In this document: in pieces, positions 1-6,618 of the stretch
Numbering within the stretch: position 1 is the stretch's first letter
How the letters are laid out: each line of letters begins with the position of its first letter
From: Deltaproteobacteria bacterium
Lineage (GTDB): Bacteria > Desulfobacterota_B > Binatia > Binatales > Binataceae
NCBI GenBank assembly: GCA_021827465.1
Contig: JAKAVX010000009.1
Span: 1 to 15,465 of the forward strand
Direction of reading: 5' to 3'
Length of the DNA: 15,465 nucleotides
Notes under the pieces: model-generated
What the model was told of the DNA's origin: nothing
Seen by the model: the letters and a program-made list of their open reading frames with translations, nothing else
Database searches by the model: none
Position numbers and translations under genes: made by a program

Positions 1-1
1 C

Positions 2-799
2 GAAAACGCGCAGAAGAAGGTCGAGGCGCACAACTTCGACATCCGTAAGCATCTGCTCGAATACGACGACGTGATGAACAAGCAGCGCGAGGTCGTGTAC
101 CATCGCCGCCGCGAGCTGCTTTCGCCCGAACCGCTCAAGGACGACATCCTCGACATGTGCGACGCCGTGATCGAGGGTATCGCCGAAGCGCATTGCGACC
201 CCGAGGTTGACGCCGAAAACTGGGACTGGAAGGCGATCGAAGACGCCTTCTTCAAGCAATTCAAATTCCGTTTCAACTTCCGCGAGAACGCCAACGGCCG
301 CTCGATCGAGGAACCCGACGACCTGATGGAAATCGCCGAGGAGCGCGTCAGGGCGCTCTACGAGCAGCGCGAGCAGGAGTTCACCGAGCCCGTGATGCGC
401 CAGATCGAGAAGATCGTTTCGCTCCAGACGCTCGATTCGCTCTGGAAGGACCATCTGCTTGCGATGGACCATCTGAAGGAGGCGATCGGGCTTCGCGGCT
501 ACGCGCAGTTGAACCCGCTCGTCGAATATCAGAAGGAAGGCTTCTCGATGTTCGAGGCGATGATGGACGTGATGCAGCGCGATATCGTCGAGAAGCTGTT
601 CACCGTCCAGGTCCAGCGCGAACAGGACGTCGAGGAAATCCAGCGCGTCCAGAGGCCGCAGCGCGTCACGATGAGCCACGGCGGCGAAACGCAGGACACA
701 GCCGCCGCACCGGTCAAACGCGAGGGAGATAAGGTAGGGCGCAACGACCCGTGCCCGTGCGGCTCGGGCAAGAAGTACAAGCGCTGCCACGGCAAGTAG
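2..799 (+). CDS. secA: Preprotein translocase ATPase SecA, C-terminal part (5' end outside window)
   Basis: This is the last 265 residues of SecA, the cytoplasmic ATPase that pushes unfolded preproteins through SecYEG. The frame is already open at base 2, so the start codon and both nucleotide-binding domains lie upstream of the window. Visible parts are the conserved [20 protein letters not shown] segment near residues 10-29, a helical wing region (about 50-85), and the end of the helical scaffold domain with [20 protein letters not shown] and [15 protein letters not shown] (about 140-175). A variable linker (about 205-240) follows. The extreme C-terminus is a complete zinc-binding SEC-C motif, [13 protein letters not shown] (residues 251-263), which in known SecAs binds SecB or the ribosome. 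Nothing is broken. The TAG stop is followed by a 131-bp spacer before argJ. Identification is secure. Confidence 0.97.
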   Translation, partial: ENAQKKVEAHNFDIRKHLLEYDDVMNKQREVVYHRRRELLSPEPLKDDILDMCDAVIEGIAEAHCDPEVDAENWDWKAIEDAFFKQFKFRFNFRENANGRSIEEPDDLMEIAEERVRALYEQREQEFTEPVMRQIEKIVSLQTLDSLWKDHLLAMDHLKEAIGLRGYAQLNPLVEYQKEGFSMFEAMMDVMQRDIVEKLFTVQVQREQDVEEIQRVQRPQRVTMSHGGETQDTAAAPVKREGDKVGRNDPCPCGSGKKYKRCHGK

Positions 800-881
800 G
801 CGGCGCGGCGCGCTCCGGGCGCGGTCGGCGGACCGCGTCGCATCCGATTCTCACAAAAATCATTGCGAAACCGCCGATTGA

Positions 882-910
882 TTGATCGGCAATCACGCTC
901 CGTATATTAC
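882..910 (+). promoter_or_regulatory. Possible argJ promoter (weak match)
   Basis: TTGATC at 882-887 and TATTAC at 905-910 are separated by 17 nt and sit just upstream of argJ in the only AT-leaning part of the spacer. Each hexamer matches the sigma-70 consensus at four positions. The overlapping TATATT at 903-908 is an equally plausible -10 but gives a 15-nt spacing. Transcription starts have not been observed, so this is a candidate only. Confidence 0.25.
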
Positions 911-917
911 GCGCGAT

Positions 918-924
918 GGGGAGG
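918..924 (+). promoter_or_regulatory. argJ ribosome-binding site (decides start)
   Basis: GGGGAGG ends 6 nt before ATG 931, an optimal distance. It lies inside the first codons of the alternative ATG 916 start, which therefore looks spurious. The resulting N-terminus (MKVLSEPARVRGFRFAGVSA) also fits the usual short lead-in of ArgJ proteins. Confidence 0.7.
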
Positions 925-930
925 AACGTG

Positions 931-2127
931 ATGAAGGTACTGAGCGAGCCGGCGCGAGTGCGCGGCTTTCGCTTCGCCGGGGTGAGCGCCGGCCTCAAGA
1001 AGGTCGCGGGAGCGAGGGATCTCGGGATGATCGCGGCACAAAACGCCGTTTCGGCGGCGGGCGTGTTCACGACGAATCGCGTCAAGGCGGCGCCGGTCGT
1101 CGTGGCAAGTGAACGTGTCAAAAACGGTCAACTTCAGGCCGTGATCGTCAACTCGGGCTGCGCAAACTGCTTTACCGGAAAGCCGGGGCTCCGTCTCGCG
1201 CTCGACTCGTGCGCCGCGGTCGCCTCGGAACTTGGATGCGACGGCGCAAGCGTCGCTCCATGTTCGACCGGCGTGATCGGCCATCTCTATGATTTCGAAA
1301 AATATCGCGCCGGCGTGCGGCGCGCGGCCGGCGCGCTGAGCGAGGACGGGCTCGAAGAATTCGCGCGCGCGATAATGACCACCGACACGCGCCCCAAGAT
1401 GGCTTCGGTGACGCTCAGGCTCGGCGGCAAGCAGATCACGATCGCGGGCGCCGCGAAGGGTTCCGGGATGCTCTCACCGCACGTGGCCACGATGCTCGCC
1501 TTCATCGTTACGGACGCGGCTGTCGCGCCGGCGCAGTTGCGCTCCGCGCTCAGGGATGCCGCGGTTTTCAGCTTCAACGCCATCACCATCGACGGCGACA
1601 TGTCGACGAACGACACGGTTCTCGCGATGGCGAGCGGCGCCGCGGAAAACCGTGCGCTCAGCGGGCGCGAGCGCACGCTGTTCGCCGAAGCGATGGGCGC
1701 TGTGGCTTCGTCGCTCGCGCGGCAACTGGTTTACGATGGTGAGGGCGCGACCAAGCTGGTCACGATCGACGTCAAGGGCGCGCGCAATCGCGCCGACGCG
1801 GAGCGGATCGGGCGCCAGATCGCGAACTCGCCGCTGGTCAAGACGGCGTTCTTCGGATCCGATCCGAACGTCGGCCGCATCATCGCGGCCGCGGGCGCGT
1901 CAGGCGCGGCGCTCGACCCCGACCGCCTCGAACTCAAGGTCGCCGGCGTGAAGATCGCGTCGCGCGGGATGCTCCTGGTCGGCGCGCTCGAAGCGGCTCA
2001 ACAGCGGATGCGCGAGCGCGAGTTCACGGTCGAACTCAACCTCAAGCTAGGCGCGGGTGAGGCCACCATCCTCACCAGCGATCTGAGCTTCGATTACGTC
2101 AAAATCAACGCGGAATATACGACCTGA
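931..2127 (+). CDS. argJ: ArgJ: glutamate N-acetyltransferase / amino-acid acetyltransferase
   Basis: ArgJ recycles the acetyl group from N-acetylornithine to glutamate, and in bifunctional members also acetylates glutamate from acetyl-CoA, in cytoplasmic arginine biosynthesis. The precursor self-cleaves before a threonine that becomes the nucleophile. Here that is T187 in KGSGM-LSPHVATMLAF, giving an alpha chain of about 186 and a beta chain of about 212 residues. CSTGVIG (111-117, oxyanion hole), TDTRPK (151-156), DGDMSTNDTV (221-230) and the C-terminal YVKINAEYTT are all family hallmarks. The 398-aa length is normal. I chose ATG 931 because GGGGAGG (918-924) lies 6 nt upstream; the in-frame ATG at 916 overlaps that ribosome-binding site and is probably not used. 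The NSG-AN-TG motif reads NSGCANCFTG (74-83), and extra cysteines occur at 94, 103 and 111. Mono- versus bifunctionality cannot be read from the sequence. Confidence 0.96.
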   Translation: MKVLSEPARVRGFRFAGVSAGLKKVAGARDLGMIAAQNAVSAAGVFTTNRVKAAPVVVASERVKNGQLQAVIVNSGCANCFTGKPGLRLALDSCAAVASELGCDGASVAPCSTGVIGHLYDFEKYRAGVRRAAGALSEDGLEEFARAIMTTDTRPKMASVTLRLGGKQITIAGAAKGSGMLSPHVATMLAFIVTDAAVAPAQLRSALRDAAVFSFNAITIDGDMSTNDTVLAMASGAAENRALSGRERTLFAEAMGAVASSLARQLVYDGEGATKLVTIDVKGARNRADAERIGRQIANSPLVKTAFFGSDPNVGRIIAAAGASGAALDPDRLELKVAGVKIASRGMLLVGALEAAQQRMREREFTVELNLKLGAGEATILTSDLSFDYVKINAEYTT

Positions 2128-2138
2128 GAGGAATCGAG

Positions 2139-2444
2139 ATGGGAACGTTCACGAAGGTCGCAACCCGCGCCGATCTTCCCGGAGGAACCGCCAGGGCTGT
2201 GGAAGCAGGCGGGCGCAAGATCGCGTTGTTCAACGTCGGCGGCAATTTTTACGCTACCGACGGCACCTGCAAGCATCGCGGCGGCCCGCTCGGCGAGGGC
2301 GAACTCGACGGATGCAACGTGGTTTGTCCGTGGCACGGATGGGAATACGACGTGACCACGGGAAAGAATGTCGACGACGAAAATATCAGGCTCGAAAGTT
2401 TCGCGGTTCGGCTCGAAGGCGACGACATCCTGATCGAGCTGTAG
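2139..2444 (+). CDS. Small Rieske [2Fe-2S] ferredoxin
   Basis: This 101-residue soluble protein consists almost entirely of one Rieske domain. Both halves of the cluster-binding motif are present: C44-x-H46 in CKHRGGPL and C63-x2-H66 in CPWHGWEYD, with the usual 16-residue spacing between them. The length and the lack of a signal peptide or membrane anchor match the stand-alone NirD/BphA3-type ferredoxins that carry electrons to oxygenases or reductases in the cytoplasm. The start is supported by GAGAGGAA just upstream of the ATG. It lies 11 nt after argJ and is probably co-transcribed, although no arginine-pathway role is known for such proteins. No oxygenase or reductase partner is in the window, so its electron acceptor is unknown. 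Confidence 0.93.
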   Translation: MGTFTKVATRADLPGGTARAVEAGGRKIALFNVGGNFYATDGTCKHRGGPLGEGELDGCNVVCPWHGWEYDVTTGKNVDDENIRLESFAVRLEGDDILIEL

Positions 2445-2474
2445 CTCCACGCCCAGTGCGATACGGTGATGGTT

Positions 2475-3197
2475 TCAGCCGGCCCGGAAGAATGTGCCGG
2501 CGATATAGGTCACCGCGGCGGCCGCGATCCCGATGAACATGGTCTCGATGCCGCTTCGCCACCATGAACGTGCGGTGATCAGGGTCTTTCCGGCCCCGAC
2601 GCCGAACAGAACCAACGCGGTCGCGACCGCCGAGAGCATAATCGCCGACGGCGGCTTCATGGCGATGTACGAGAACACCGGCACGGCCGCGCCAGCCAGG
2701 TAGGAAAGCCCCACCACCAGCCCGGAACGCAGCGGAGGCTCGAACGACTCGTCCGTAAAGCCGAGCTCCTCGCGCATCATCACGTTGGCCCATCGCTCGG
2801 GATCGGCCGAGATGTGCTCGACTATCTGCTCTAGCAGGGAGCCGGAAAAGCCCTTCTGGCGATAGATCGCCCGGACCTCGTCGCGCTCACGCTCCGGCCA
2901 TCGCCGGATCTCGTATCGTTCGCGCTCTACCTCGCTCTGATAGAACTCGATCTGCGAACGGGCGGAGATGAACGCCGCAAGCCCCATCGAGACCGCTCCG
3001 CCCAGCATTTCGGCAAGCCCCGCCATCACGACCACACTTGCAGCGGTGAAAGCGCCCGCGACCCCGGAAGTGACGGCGAAGGAAGCGACCAGGCCGTCGT
3101 TCAGCCCGAGCATCACGTCGCGCACGCTCCTTCCTGCGCCGATATGCACTTTTTCAGTGTGATGCTCGTATTCGCGGCGGCGCAGGGAAATTCCCAT
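2475..3197 (-). CDS. VIT1/CCC1-family Fe/Mn transporter
   Basis: This is a 240-aa membrane protein of the VIT1/CCC1 family, which moves Fe2+ or Mn2+ out of the cytoplasm (into vacuoles in eukaryotes). The signature NDGLVASFAVTSGVAGAF (33-50) forms the first membrane helix. A second helix (about 52-77) runs into the conserved SARSQIEFYQSEVERERYEI. A charged cytoplasmic metal-binding loop (about 85-155) follows, with PERERDEVRAIYRQKG. Three further helices lie at about 157-180, 186-205 and 216-237. The five-helix layout and length are normal for the family. Start: ATG 3197 has GAGAGG 8 nt upstream; an in-frame GTG at 3206 is poorly placed relative to this site. It lies 12 nt behind the kinase gene and likely shares its transcript. 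It converges on the Rieske gene with only 30 nt between the stops and no obvious terminator there. Metal specificity is not determinable. Confidence 0.9.
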   Translation of the reverse strand: MGISLRRREYEHHTEKVHIGAGRSVRDVMLGLNDGLVASFAVTSGVAGAFTAASVVVMAGLAEMLGGAVSMGLAAFISARSQIEFYQSEVERERYEIRRWPERERDEVRAIYRQKGFSGSLLEQIVEHISADPERWANVMMREELGFTDESFEPPLRSGLVVGLSYLAGAAVPVFSYIAMKPPSAIMLSAVATALVLFGVGAGKTLITARSWWRSGIETMFIGIAAAAVTYIAGTFFRAG

Positions 3198-3209
3198 CGC
3201 AAACACCTC

Positions 3210-4022
3210 TCACGTCCGTGCCTGCGCACCGGCCGGCGAGCCGGCGCGGCGCTCGCGCCGATGACCGCGGTCAACGCTTCGGCGCACTTCCAGATATTGT
3301 CTTACGAGGCGCTTTCGCGCCGCCCGGTCCGGATCGCGTCCAGCATAGCTGTACAGGAAATGGAGTCTACCCGTTCGGGACACAAAGCGCCCGATACTGC
3401 GATCAAGATGCACCAGGTTGAGCATCCGCCGCCGCCATGAGACGATCGGCGCCCGGCGAAAGTCCTCGAGGTCGAGGAAATAGAAACGAAGCCCGGCGCC
3501 GTCCTTCTGGACCATCACGTTGGTTTCCTGGAGGTCGCGGGTATAGAGACCTGCGTCGTGCAGGCGCTGAATCTCGCGCGCCAGCGCCTCGGTGACGGTC
3601 TTGCGCCTGGCCGGGCCGTGGCGATGCGCGGCGGAGCGGCCCAGCGCGAAATGGCTCAGAATTTCCGCGTCTTCGAGCGCTTCGCTCAGCAGATAGCTGC
3701 GGCGCACCGCGCCCATCTCGATAATGTCAATCGCCGCAAGCGGGCGCGGGCAAAAGAATCCGGCCTCGCGCAGCGTCTTCGCCCCGCGAAGCGCCCGCGC
3801 CGCGCGCGAGCCTCGCAACCGCTCGGCTAGCCCCGCGGCAAATGACCGCGCCTCGGAAATCTTCAGAAAGGAGTTGGCGCCGGCGACGGAGCGCACGAAG
3901 CCGGCGCGGGTTCGCCCTTCCGCCTTGACCTGGAGGAAACACGGCGACCCGATTACGCCGTCGGCCAGTCGCAGAAATTCGGCCCACTCGGAAGATTCCG
4001 CATAAAGCAGGCGCTTTCGCAT
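3210..4022 (-). CDS. WaaP/Kdo-kinase-like (lipopolysaccharide kinase family) protein
   Basis: This 270-aa protein has the compact protein-kinase-like fold of the Kdo kinase/WaaP family, whose known members phosphorylate Kdo or heptose in the lipopolysaccharide core. Visible elements are the beta-strand lysine in SFLKISEA (K54), the SRAARALRGAKTLREAG and PRPLA segments (72-95), the catalytic loop YTRDLQETNVMV (160-171; D163, N168), and the metal-binding DLED (D184) in FYFLDLEDFRR. The usual histidine before RD is a threonine (T161). The C-terminus (about 246-270) is Arg-rich and probably disordered. Start ATG 4022 has only a weak GCGGG upstream. No other lipopolysaccharide gene is nearby; its only partner is the downstream VIT1-like transporter. 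The family assignment is good; the substrate is a guess. Confidence 0.78.
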   Translation of the reverse strand: MRKRLLYAESSEWAEFLRLADGVIGSPCFLQVKAEGRTRAGFVRSVAGANSFLKISEARSFAAGLAERLRGSRAARALRGAKTLREAGFFCPRPLAAIDIIEMGAVRRSYLLSEALEDAEILSHFALGRSAAHRHGPARRKTVTEALAREIQRLHDAGLYTRDLQETNVMVQKDGAGLRFYFLDLEDFRRAPIVSWRRRMLNLVHLDRSIGRFVSRTGRLHFLYSYAGRDPDRAARKRLVRQYLEVRRSVDRGHRRERRAGSPAGAQART

Positions 4023-4109
4023 CGCCCGCTTAGACTACCCGATTACGGAGCCGGCCGCATCGCGGGGCCGGACAGGGAAAACCTTCGGTCACGCGCCCGG
4101 TACCTGGAC
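4023..4109 (-). other. Spacer upstream of the kinase-VIT pair
   Basis: This 87-bp spacer lies between the cyclase-operon terminator and the kinase start. Because a strong terminator closes the operon above it, any promoter for the kinase/VIT pair should lie here. I see no convincing -35/-10 pair. The one visible structure is CCGGCC/GGCCGG (4051-4056 and 4066-4071, 9-nt loop), a GC-rich hairpin in the presumed leader. Confidence 0.3.
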
Positions 4110-4151
4110 AAAAAAGGCGCGGCTCGCCGCAAAAAAACGGAGAGCCGCGCC
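4110..4151 (-). terminator. Rho-independent terminator of the LLM-cupredoxin-cyclase operon
   Basis: Read on the minus strand, a perfect 10-bp GC-rich stem (GGCGCGGCTC, with its complement at 4116-4125) encloses a 16-nt loop and is followed directly by six T residues (the A-run at 4110-4115). It lies 21 nt after the cyclase stop. Three more base pairs are possible at the base of the loop, which itself contains seven T residues. There is no T-run on the plus-strand side, so it works in one direction only. Confidence 0.93.
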
Positions 4152-4172
4152 ATGCGTTGCAAAGCCGGAGCG

Positions 4173-5111
4173 CTATTTGATTGCGATCGGGTTCAGCGGG
4201 CTTCCGACCGCGCCCGAAAATCTGAGAGGCGGCGCGACGAACATGCACGTATAACGGCCGTCCTTCGCGCAGTCTTCGGCCAGTTCGTCGAACTGGAATA
4301 TCTCTCCGATAGTCAGCCCGAGGTCGCGGATGACAATCTGATGGAACGGGAGCTGCTCGTTGGGGATCTCCGAGGGCTGCACCTCGACGGTGATATTGTC
4401 GGCGGCGACGCAGGAAAATTCCTTCTCGTAGATCCATTCCGCGGTCTTGAGCGCGAGCCCCGGCGCGCCGTTCCAATATGTGGCGCGCTCGGCGGGCGCC
4501 GTGTACCAGTGCGTCACCCATCCGGTGCGCACCAGGAGCGCGTCGCCGCTGTGGAACGTGACGCCCTCGGCCTTCGCGCAGCCCTCGAGATCCTCGATCG
4601 TTATCGCGTAACCCTGGTCGAGATATCCTTTCGACTCGGCCTTCTTGTAACGAACCATGTCGAGCAGGACGCCGCGGGTGGTGAGCGTCTTGGCAAGGCT
4701 CGAGATCGAGTTGCGCGCCGCTCCGGCGTGCGCAGTGACGGCCTTGAGATCGACACCGTTGTAGAAATACCCGTCGTAGCCGACGTGGGCGAGGCTGTCC
4801 CACTGGGTCGAGCCCTGCAGCGGCATGGAAATCACGTCGTCGTTTATGATCGCGTCGCTCGGAAAGCCGAGTTCGCGGCCCTTGAGATTCAGGAGCGACA
4901 TAAGCCGCACGACGCCCGCCCGTCCGGGAAAGACCGGTCCCCCGTTGTCGATCGGAATCGCGCAGGTGAACGTGACACCCTTGCGGACTTCCGCGGCGGC
5001 CCGTTTCACGGCCTCCGCCGCGATGAAGTTGGCGGTGCCAAGCTGATCGTCTTTGCCCCATCGGCCCCAATTCGAGACCGGCTTAAGTCCCCATTTTCCG
5101 TCGTCACTCAT
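4173..5111 (-). CDS. Cyclase-family (kynurenine-formamidase-like) hydrolase with altered metal motif
   Basis: This 312-aa cytoplasmic protein belongs to the cyclase family (PF04199), which includes metal-dependent kynurenine formamidases, isatin hydrolases and polyketide cyclases. Family landmarks are NWGRWGKDDQLGTANFI (14-30), the metal region GSTQWDSLAHVGYDG (100-114), the strand RGVLLDMVRYK (146-156), GDALLVRTGW (189-198), AADNITVEVQP (236-246) and PFHQIVIRDLGLTIGE (255-270, H257). The classical HxGTHxDxPxH metal motif aligns as Q99-S101-T102-Q103-D105-H109, so two expected histidines are glutamines. Related 310-330-aa proteins of soil bacteria share this form to my recollection, so it may be a subfamily trait. 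Start ATG 5111 is preceded by GGAGGG. It is the last gene of the operon, 63 nt after the cupredoxin, and 21 nt before the terminator. The substrate is unknown. Confidence 0.85.
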   Translation of the reverse strand: MSDDGKWGLKPVSNWGRWGKDDQLGTANFIAAEAVKRAAAEVRKGVTFTCAIPIDNGGPVFPGRAGVVRLMSLLNLKGRELGFPSDAIINDDVISMPLQGSTQWDSLAHVGYDGYFYNGVDLKAVTAHAGAARNSISSLAKTLTTRGVLLDMVRYKKAESKGYLDQGYAITIEDLEGCAKAEGVTFHSGDALLVRTGWVTHWYTAPAERATYWNGAPGLALKTAEWIYEKEFSCVAADNITVEVQPSEIPNEQLPFHQIVIRDLGLTIGEIFQFDELAEDCAKDGRYTCMFVAPPLRFSGAVGSPLNPIAIK

Positions 5112-5174
5112 AGTGCTTCTTCCCTCCTGACTGACAAACCCGATAGCGTCCGGCGGCGTGGATTCCGTGCGCGC

Positions 5175-5564
5175 TCATTTGTTGGGCTCCACGACGAGTT
5201 GGCCGCCGACATGCGTCGGGTGCAATTGACAGAAATAATCGAAGATCCCCGGTTTGCTGGCAACGAACTCCACGGTTTTCAGATCACCGTGCCTGACAAT
5301 TTCGGTGATTCCGTATGCGGGCAACGAAAAGCCGTGCTCGTTTTTCTCGCCCGGTATTTCATTTTTCAGGGTCAGTTCCACCTTGTCGCCCCGATGAACG
5401 ACTATCGTGGTTGGAAGCCACATCCTGGTATCGCCGAACTGAACCGAAACCAGTGTGAACTTCCGTACTGTCGCTTGCGCCTGACCAGCGTGAACCGATG
5501 GGGCCGCGGCCAGCCATCCAGCAAGCGCGATAAGGACAAGTGTCCGCAGCACGAGTTTCGTCAT
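5175..5564 (-). CDS. Secreted cupredoxin-domain protein with C-x2-H-x2-H copper site
   Basis: This is a 129-aa protein with a clear signal peptide (LVLRTLVLIALAGWLAA, probable cleavage after VHA at residue 26), leaving a single small beta-barrel of about 103 residues for the periplasm. Cupredoxin features are PTTIVVHRGDKVELTLKN (51-68), the first likely ligand H77 in NEHGFSLPAYGI, and the C-terminal loop FDYFCQLHPTHVGGQLVV (108-125) with C112 and H115. Many small cupredoxins have C-x2-H-x2-M at this loop; here the methionine position is H118. Start ATG 5564 has GAGGAG just upstream. It sits second in the operon, 34 nt after the LLM oxidoreductase. It is probably an electron carrier or copper-binding protein; an enzymatic role cannot be excluded. 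Confidence 0.86.
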   Translation of the reverse strand: MTKLVLRTLVLIALAGWLAAAPSVHAGQAQATVRKFTLVSVQFGDTRMWLPTTIVVHRGDKVELTLKNEIPGEKNEHGFSLPAYGITEIVRHGDLKTVEFVASKPGIFDYFCQLHPTHVGGQLVVEPNK

Positions 5565-5598
5565 CGGGTTCTCCTCGCACCGGCGCCCGGGCAGACGT

Positions 5599-6618
5599 TC
5601 AAGCGTTGAACTGCCGGTTCAATTTGCGCCACTCCTCGTCGTCGACGCCGGGACGGTACGGGATGTAGAAGCCGACACGATCGAGCAGGCCGTCGTAGCG
5701 CTTCTTCACCTTGCCGGCAATATCGTCCCAGGTGCCTGTGACCGAGTACGCATCGAGCATCTCGTCGGTGATTTCGTTGGCCATCCCGGCCCAATCGCCC
5801 TTGGCCGCCTTCTCGTTGAGGCGCGCGGACACGTCGCCCCATCCGTGCATGTCGAGCACGACCTTGTAGGTGCGGGTGGAAGCGTAAAAGGCTATCTGCT
5901 GGCGAGCCTGCGCGCGGACTTTTTCCTGTTCCTCGCGATTTCGGCCTACGATTACGAAGGCGGTGGTCGCCACGGTGAAATCCTTGCGGCTTCGTCCGAG
6001 CTTCTTAAGTCCTTTCTCGACGTTGGGAAGAACGAATTCGGCAAGGTATTTCGGCGAGTGGAACGGATGCGCCTGCAGACCGTCGCAGAGTTCGCCCGCA
6101 AGCCGCAGGATGAGTTCGTTCACGCCGGCAATATGAATCGGGATATTCGGATGGTCGTGCCGGGGCGGCGTAAAGAACGGCGTCATCAGCGAGAAGTTAT
6201 AGTACTTGCCCTGGTAGGAAAGTTTTGTGCCGCCGCGCGCCCAGCATTCGAAGATCGCGCGAAGCGATTCTATATACTCGCGCAGCCGGGGCACCGGCGC
6301 GTCCCATTTGGTGCTGTAGCGCCGCTCGATATGGCCCTTGACCTGCGTGCCGAGGCCCAGGATGAATCGGCCGCCGGAAAGCCCTGCCAAATCCCATGCG
6401 GTATACGCGGTCGCCATCGGGCTTCGCGGAAACGCGATCGCCACGGCGGTGCCGATCTTGATTCGCCTGGTGTGTTCGGCCGCCAGCGCAGCTGGCAGAA
6501 ACGGATCGCCGCCCGCCTCCGCTGTCCATACCGCGTCGAAACCGACTTCCTCGGCGGCCCTGGCAACCTGCGGCACCTCGGCAAGATTTCGCGCAATCAG
6601 TCCCGTATCAAGTTTCAT
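5599..6618 (-). CDS. LLM-class F420-dependent oxidoreductase (MSMEG_2256-like)
   Basis: This 339-aa TIM-barrel protein belongs to the luciferase-like monooxygenase superfamily and closely resembles the F420-dependent subgroup named after mycobacterial MSMEG_2256. Key segments are AAEEVGFDAVWTAEAGGDPF (21-40), RRIKIGTAVAIAFPRSPM (51-68), DLAGLSGGRFILGLGTQVKG (76-95), HIERRYSTKWDAPVPRLREY (96-115), PIHIAGVNE (160-168) and the C-terminal VTGTWDDIAGKVKKRYDG (293-310). The LGLGTQVKGHIERRYS stretch is characteristic of the subgroup. The length is normal and no signal peptide is present, so the enzyme is cytoplasmic. F420 use is inferred from the subgroup; FMN cannot be excluded, and no F420-biosynthesis gene is in the window. 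Start ATG 6618 has GGGGAG upstream. It heads the operon with cupredoxin and cyclase downstream. Confidence 0.9.
   Translation of the reverse strand: MKLDTGLIARNLAEVPQVARAAEEVGFDAVWTAEAGGDPFLPAALAAEHTRRIKIGTAVAIAFPRSPMATAYTAWDLAGLSGGRFILGLGTQVKGHIERRYSTKWDAPVPRLREYIESLRAIFECWARGGTKLSYQGKYYNFSLMTPFFTPPRHDHPNIPIHIAGVNELILRLAGELCDGLQAHPFHSPKYLAEFVLPNVEKGLKKLGRSRKDFTVATTAFVIVGRNREEQEKVRAQARQQIAFYASTRTYKVVLDMHGWGDVSARLNEKAAKGDWAGMANEITDEMLDAYSVTGTWDDIAGKVKKRYDGLLDRVGFYIPYRPGVDDEEWRKLNRQFNA

Larger units (their letters stand above)
800..930 (+). other. secA-argJ intergenic spacer with two short inverted repeats
   Basis: This 131-bp non-coding spacer holds two perfect hairpins. The first is GCGGTC-GGCG-GACCGC at 821-836, a 6-bp GC-rich stem with a tetraloop just behind secA. 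No T-run follows it, so it would be at best a weak terminator. The second is GCCGAT-TGATTG-ATCGGC at 873-890. It overlaps the best -35-like element (TTGATC, 882-887), with TATTAC at 905-910 after a 17-nt spacer as a weak -10 candidate. The second repeat could be an operator over the argJ promoter, but this is inference from position only. The bases around 841-910 are noticeably richer in A and T than the flanking genes, which fits a promoter region. Confidence 0.4.

Noticed and set aside
821..836. Hairpin behind secA as an intrinsic terminator
   Set aside because: A 6-bp stem with a tetraloop but no T-run; kept only as a described structure in the spacer.
4152..5609. Long open frame (485 codons) on the plus strand antisense to the cyclase and cupredoxin genes
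   Set aside because: Both minus-strand genes are secure by motif, have ribosome-binding sites and a terminator. The antisense frame has no recognisable domain, runs through the terminator hairpin, and is a by-product of high GC.
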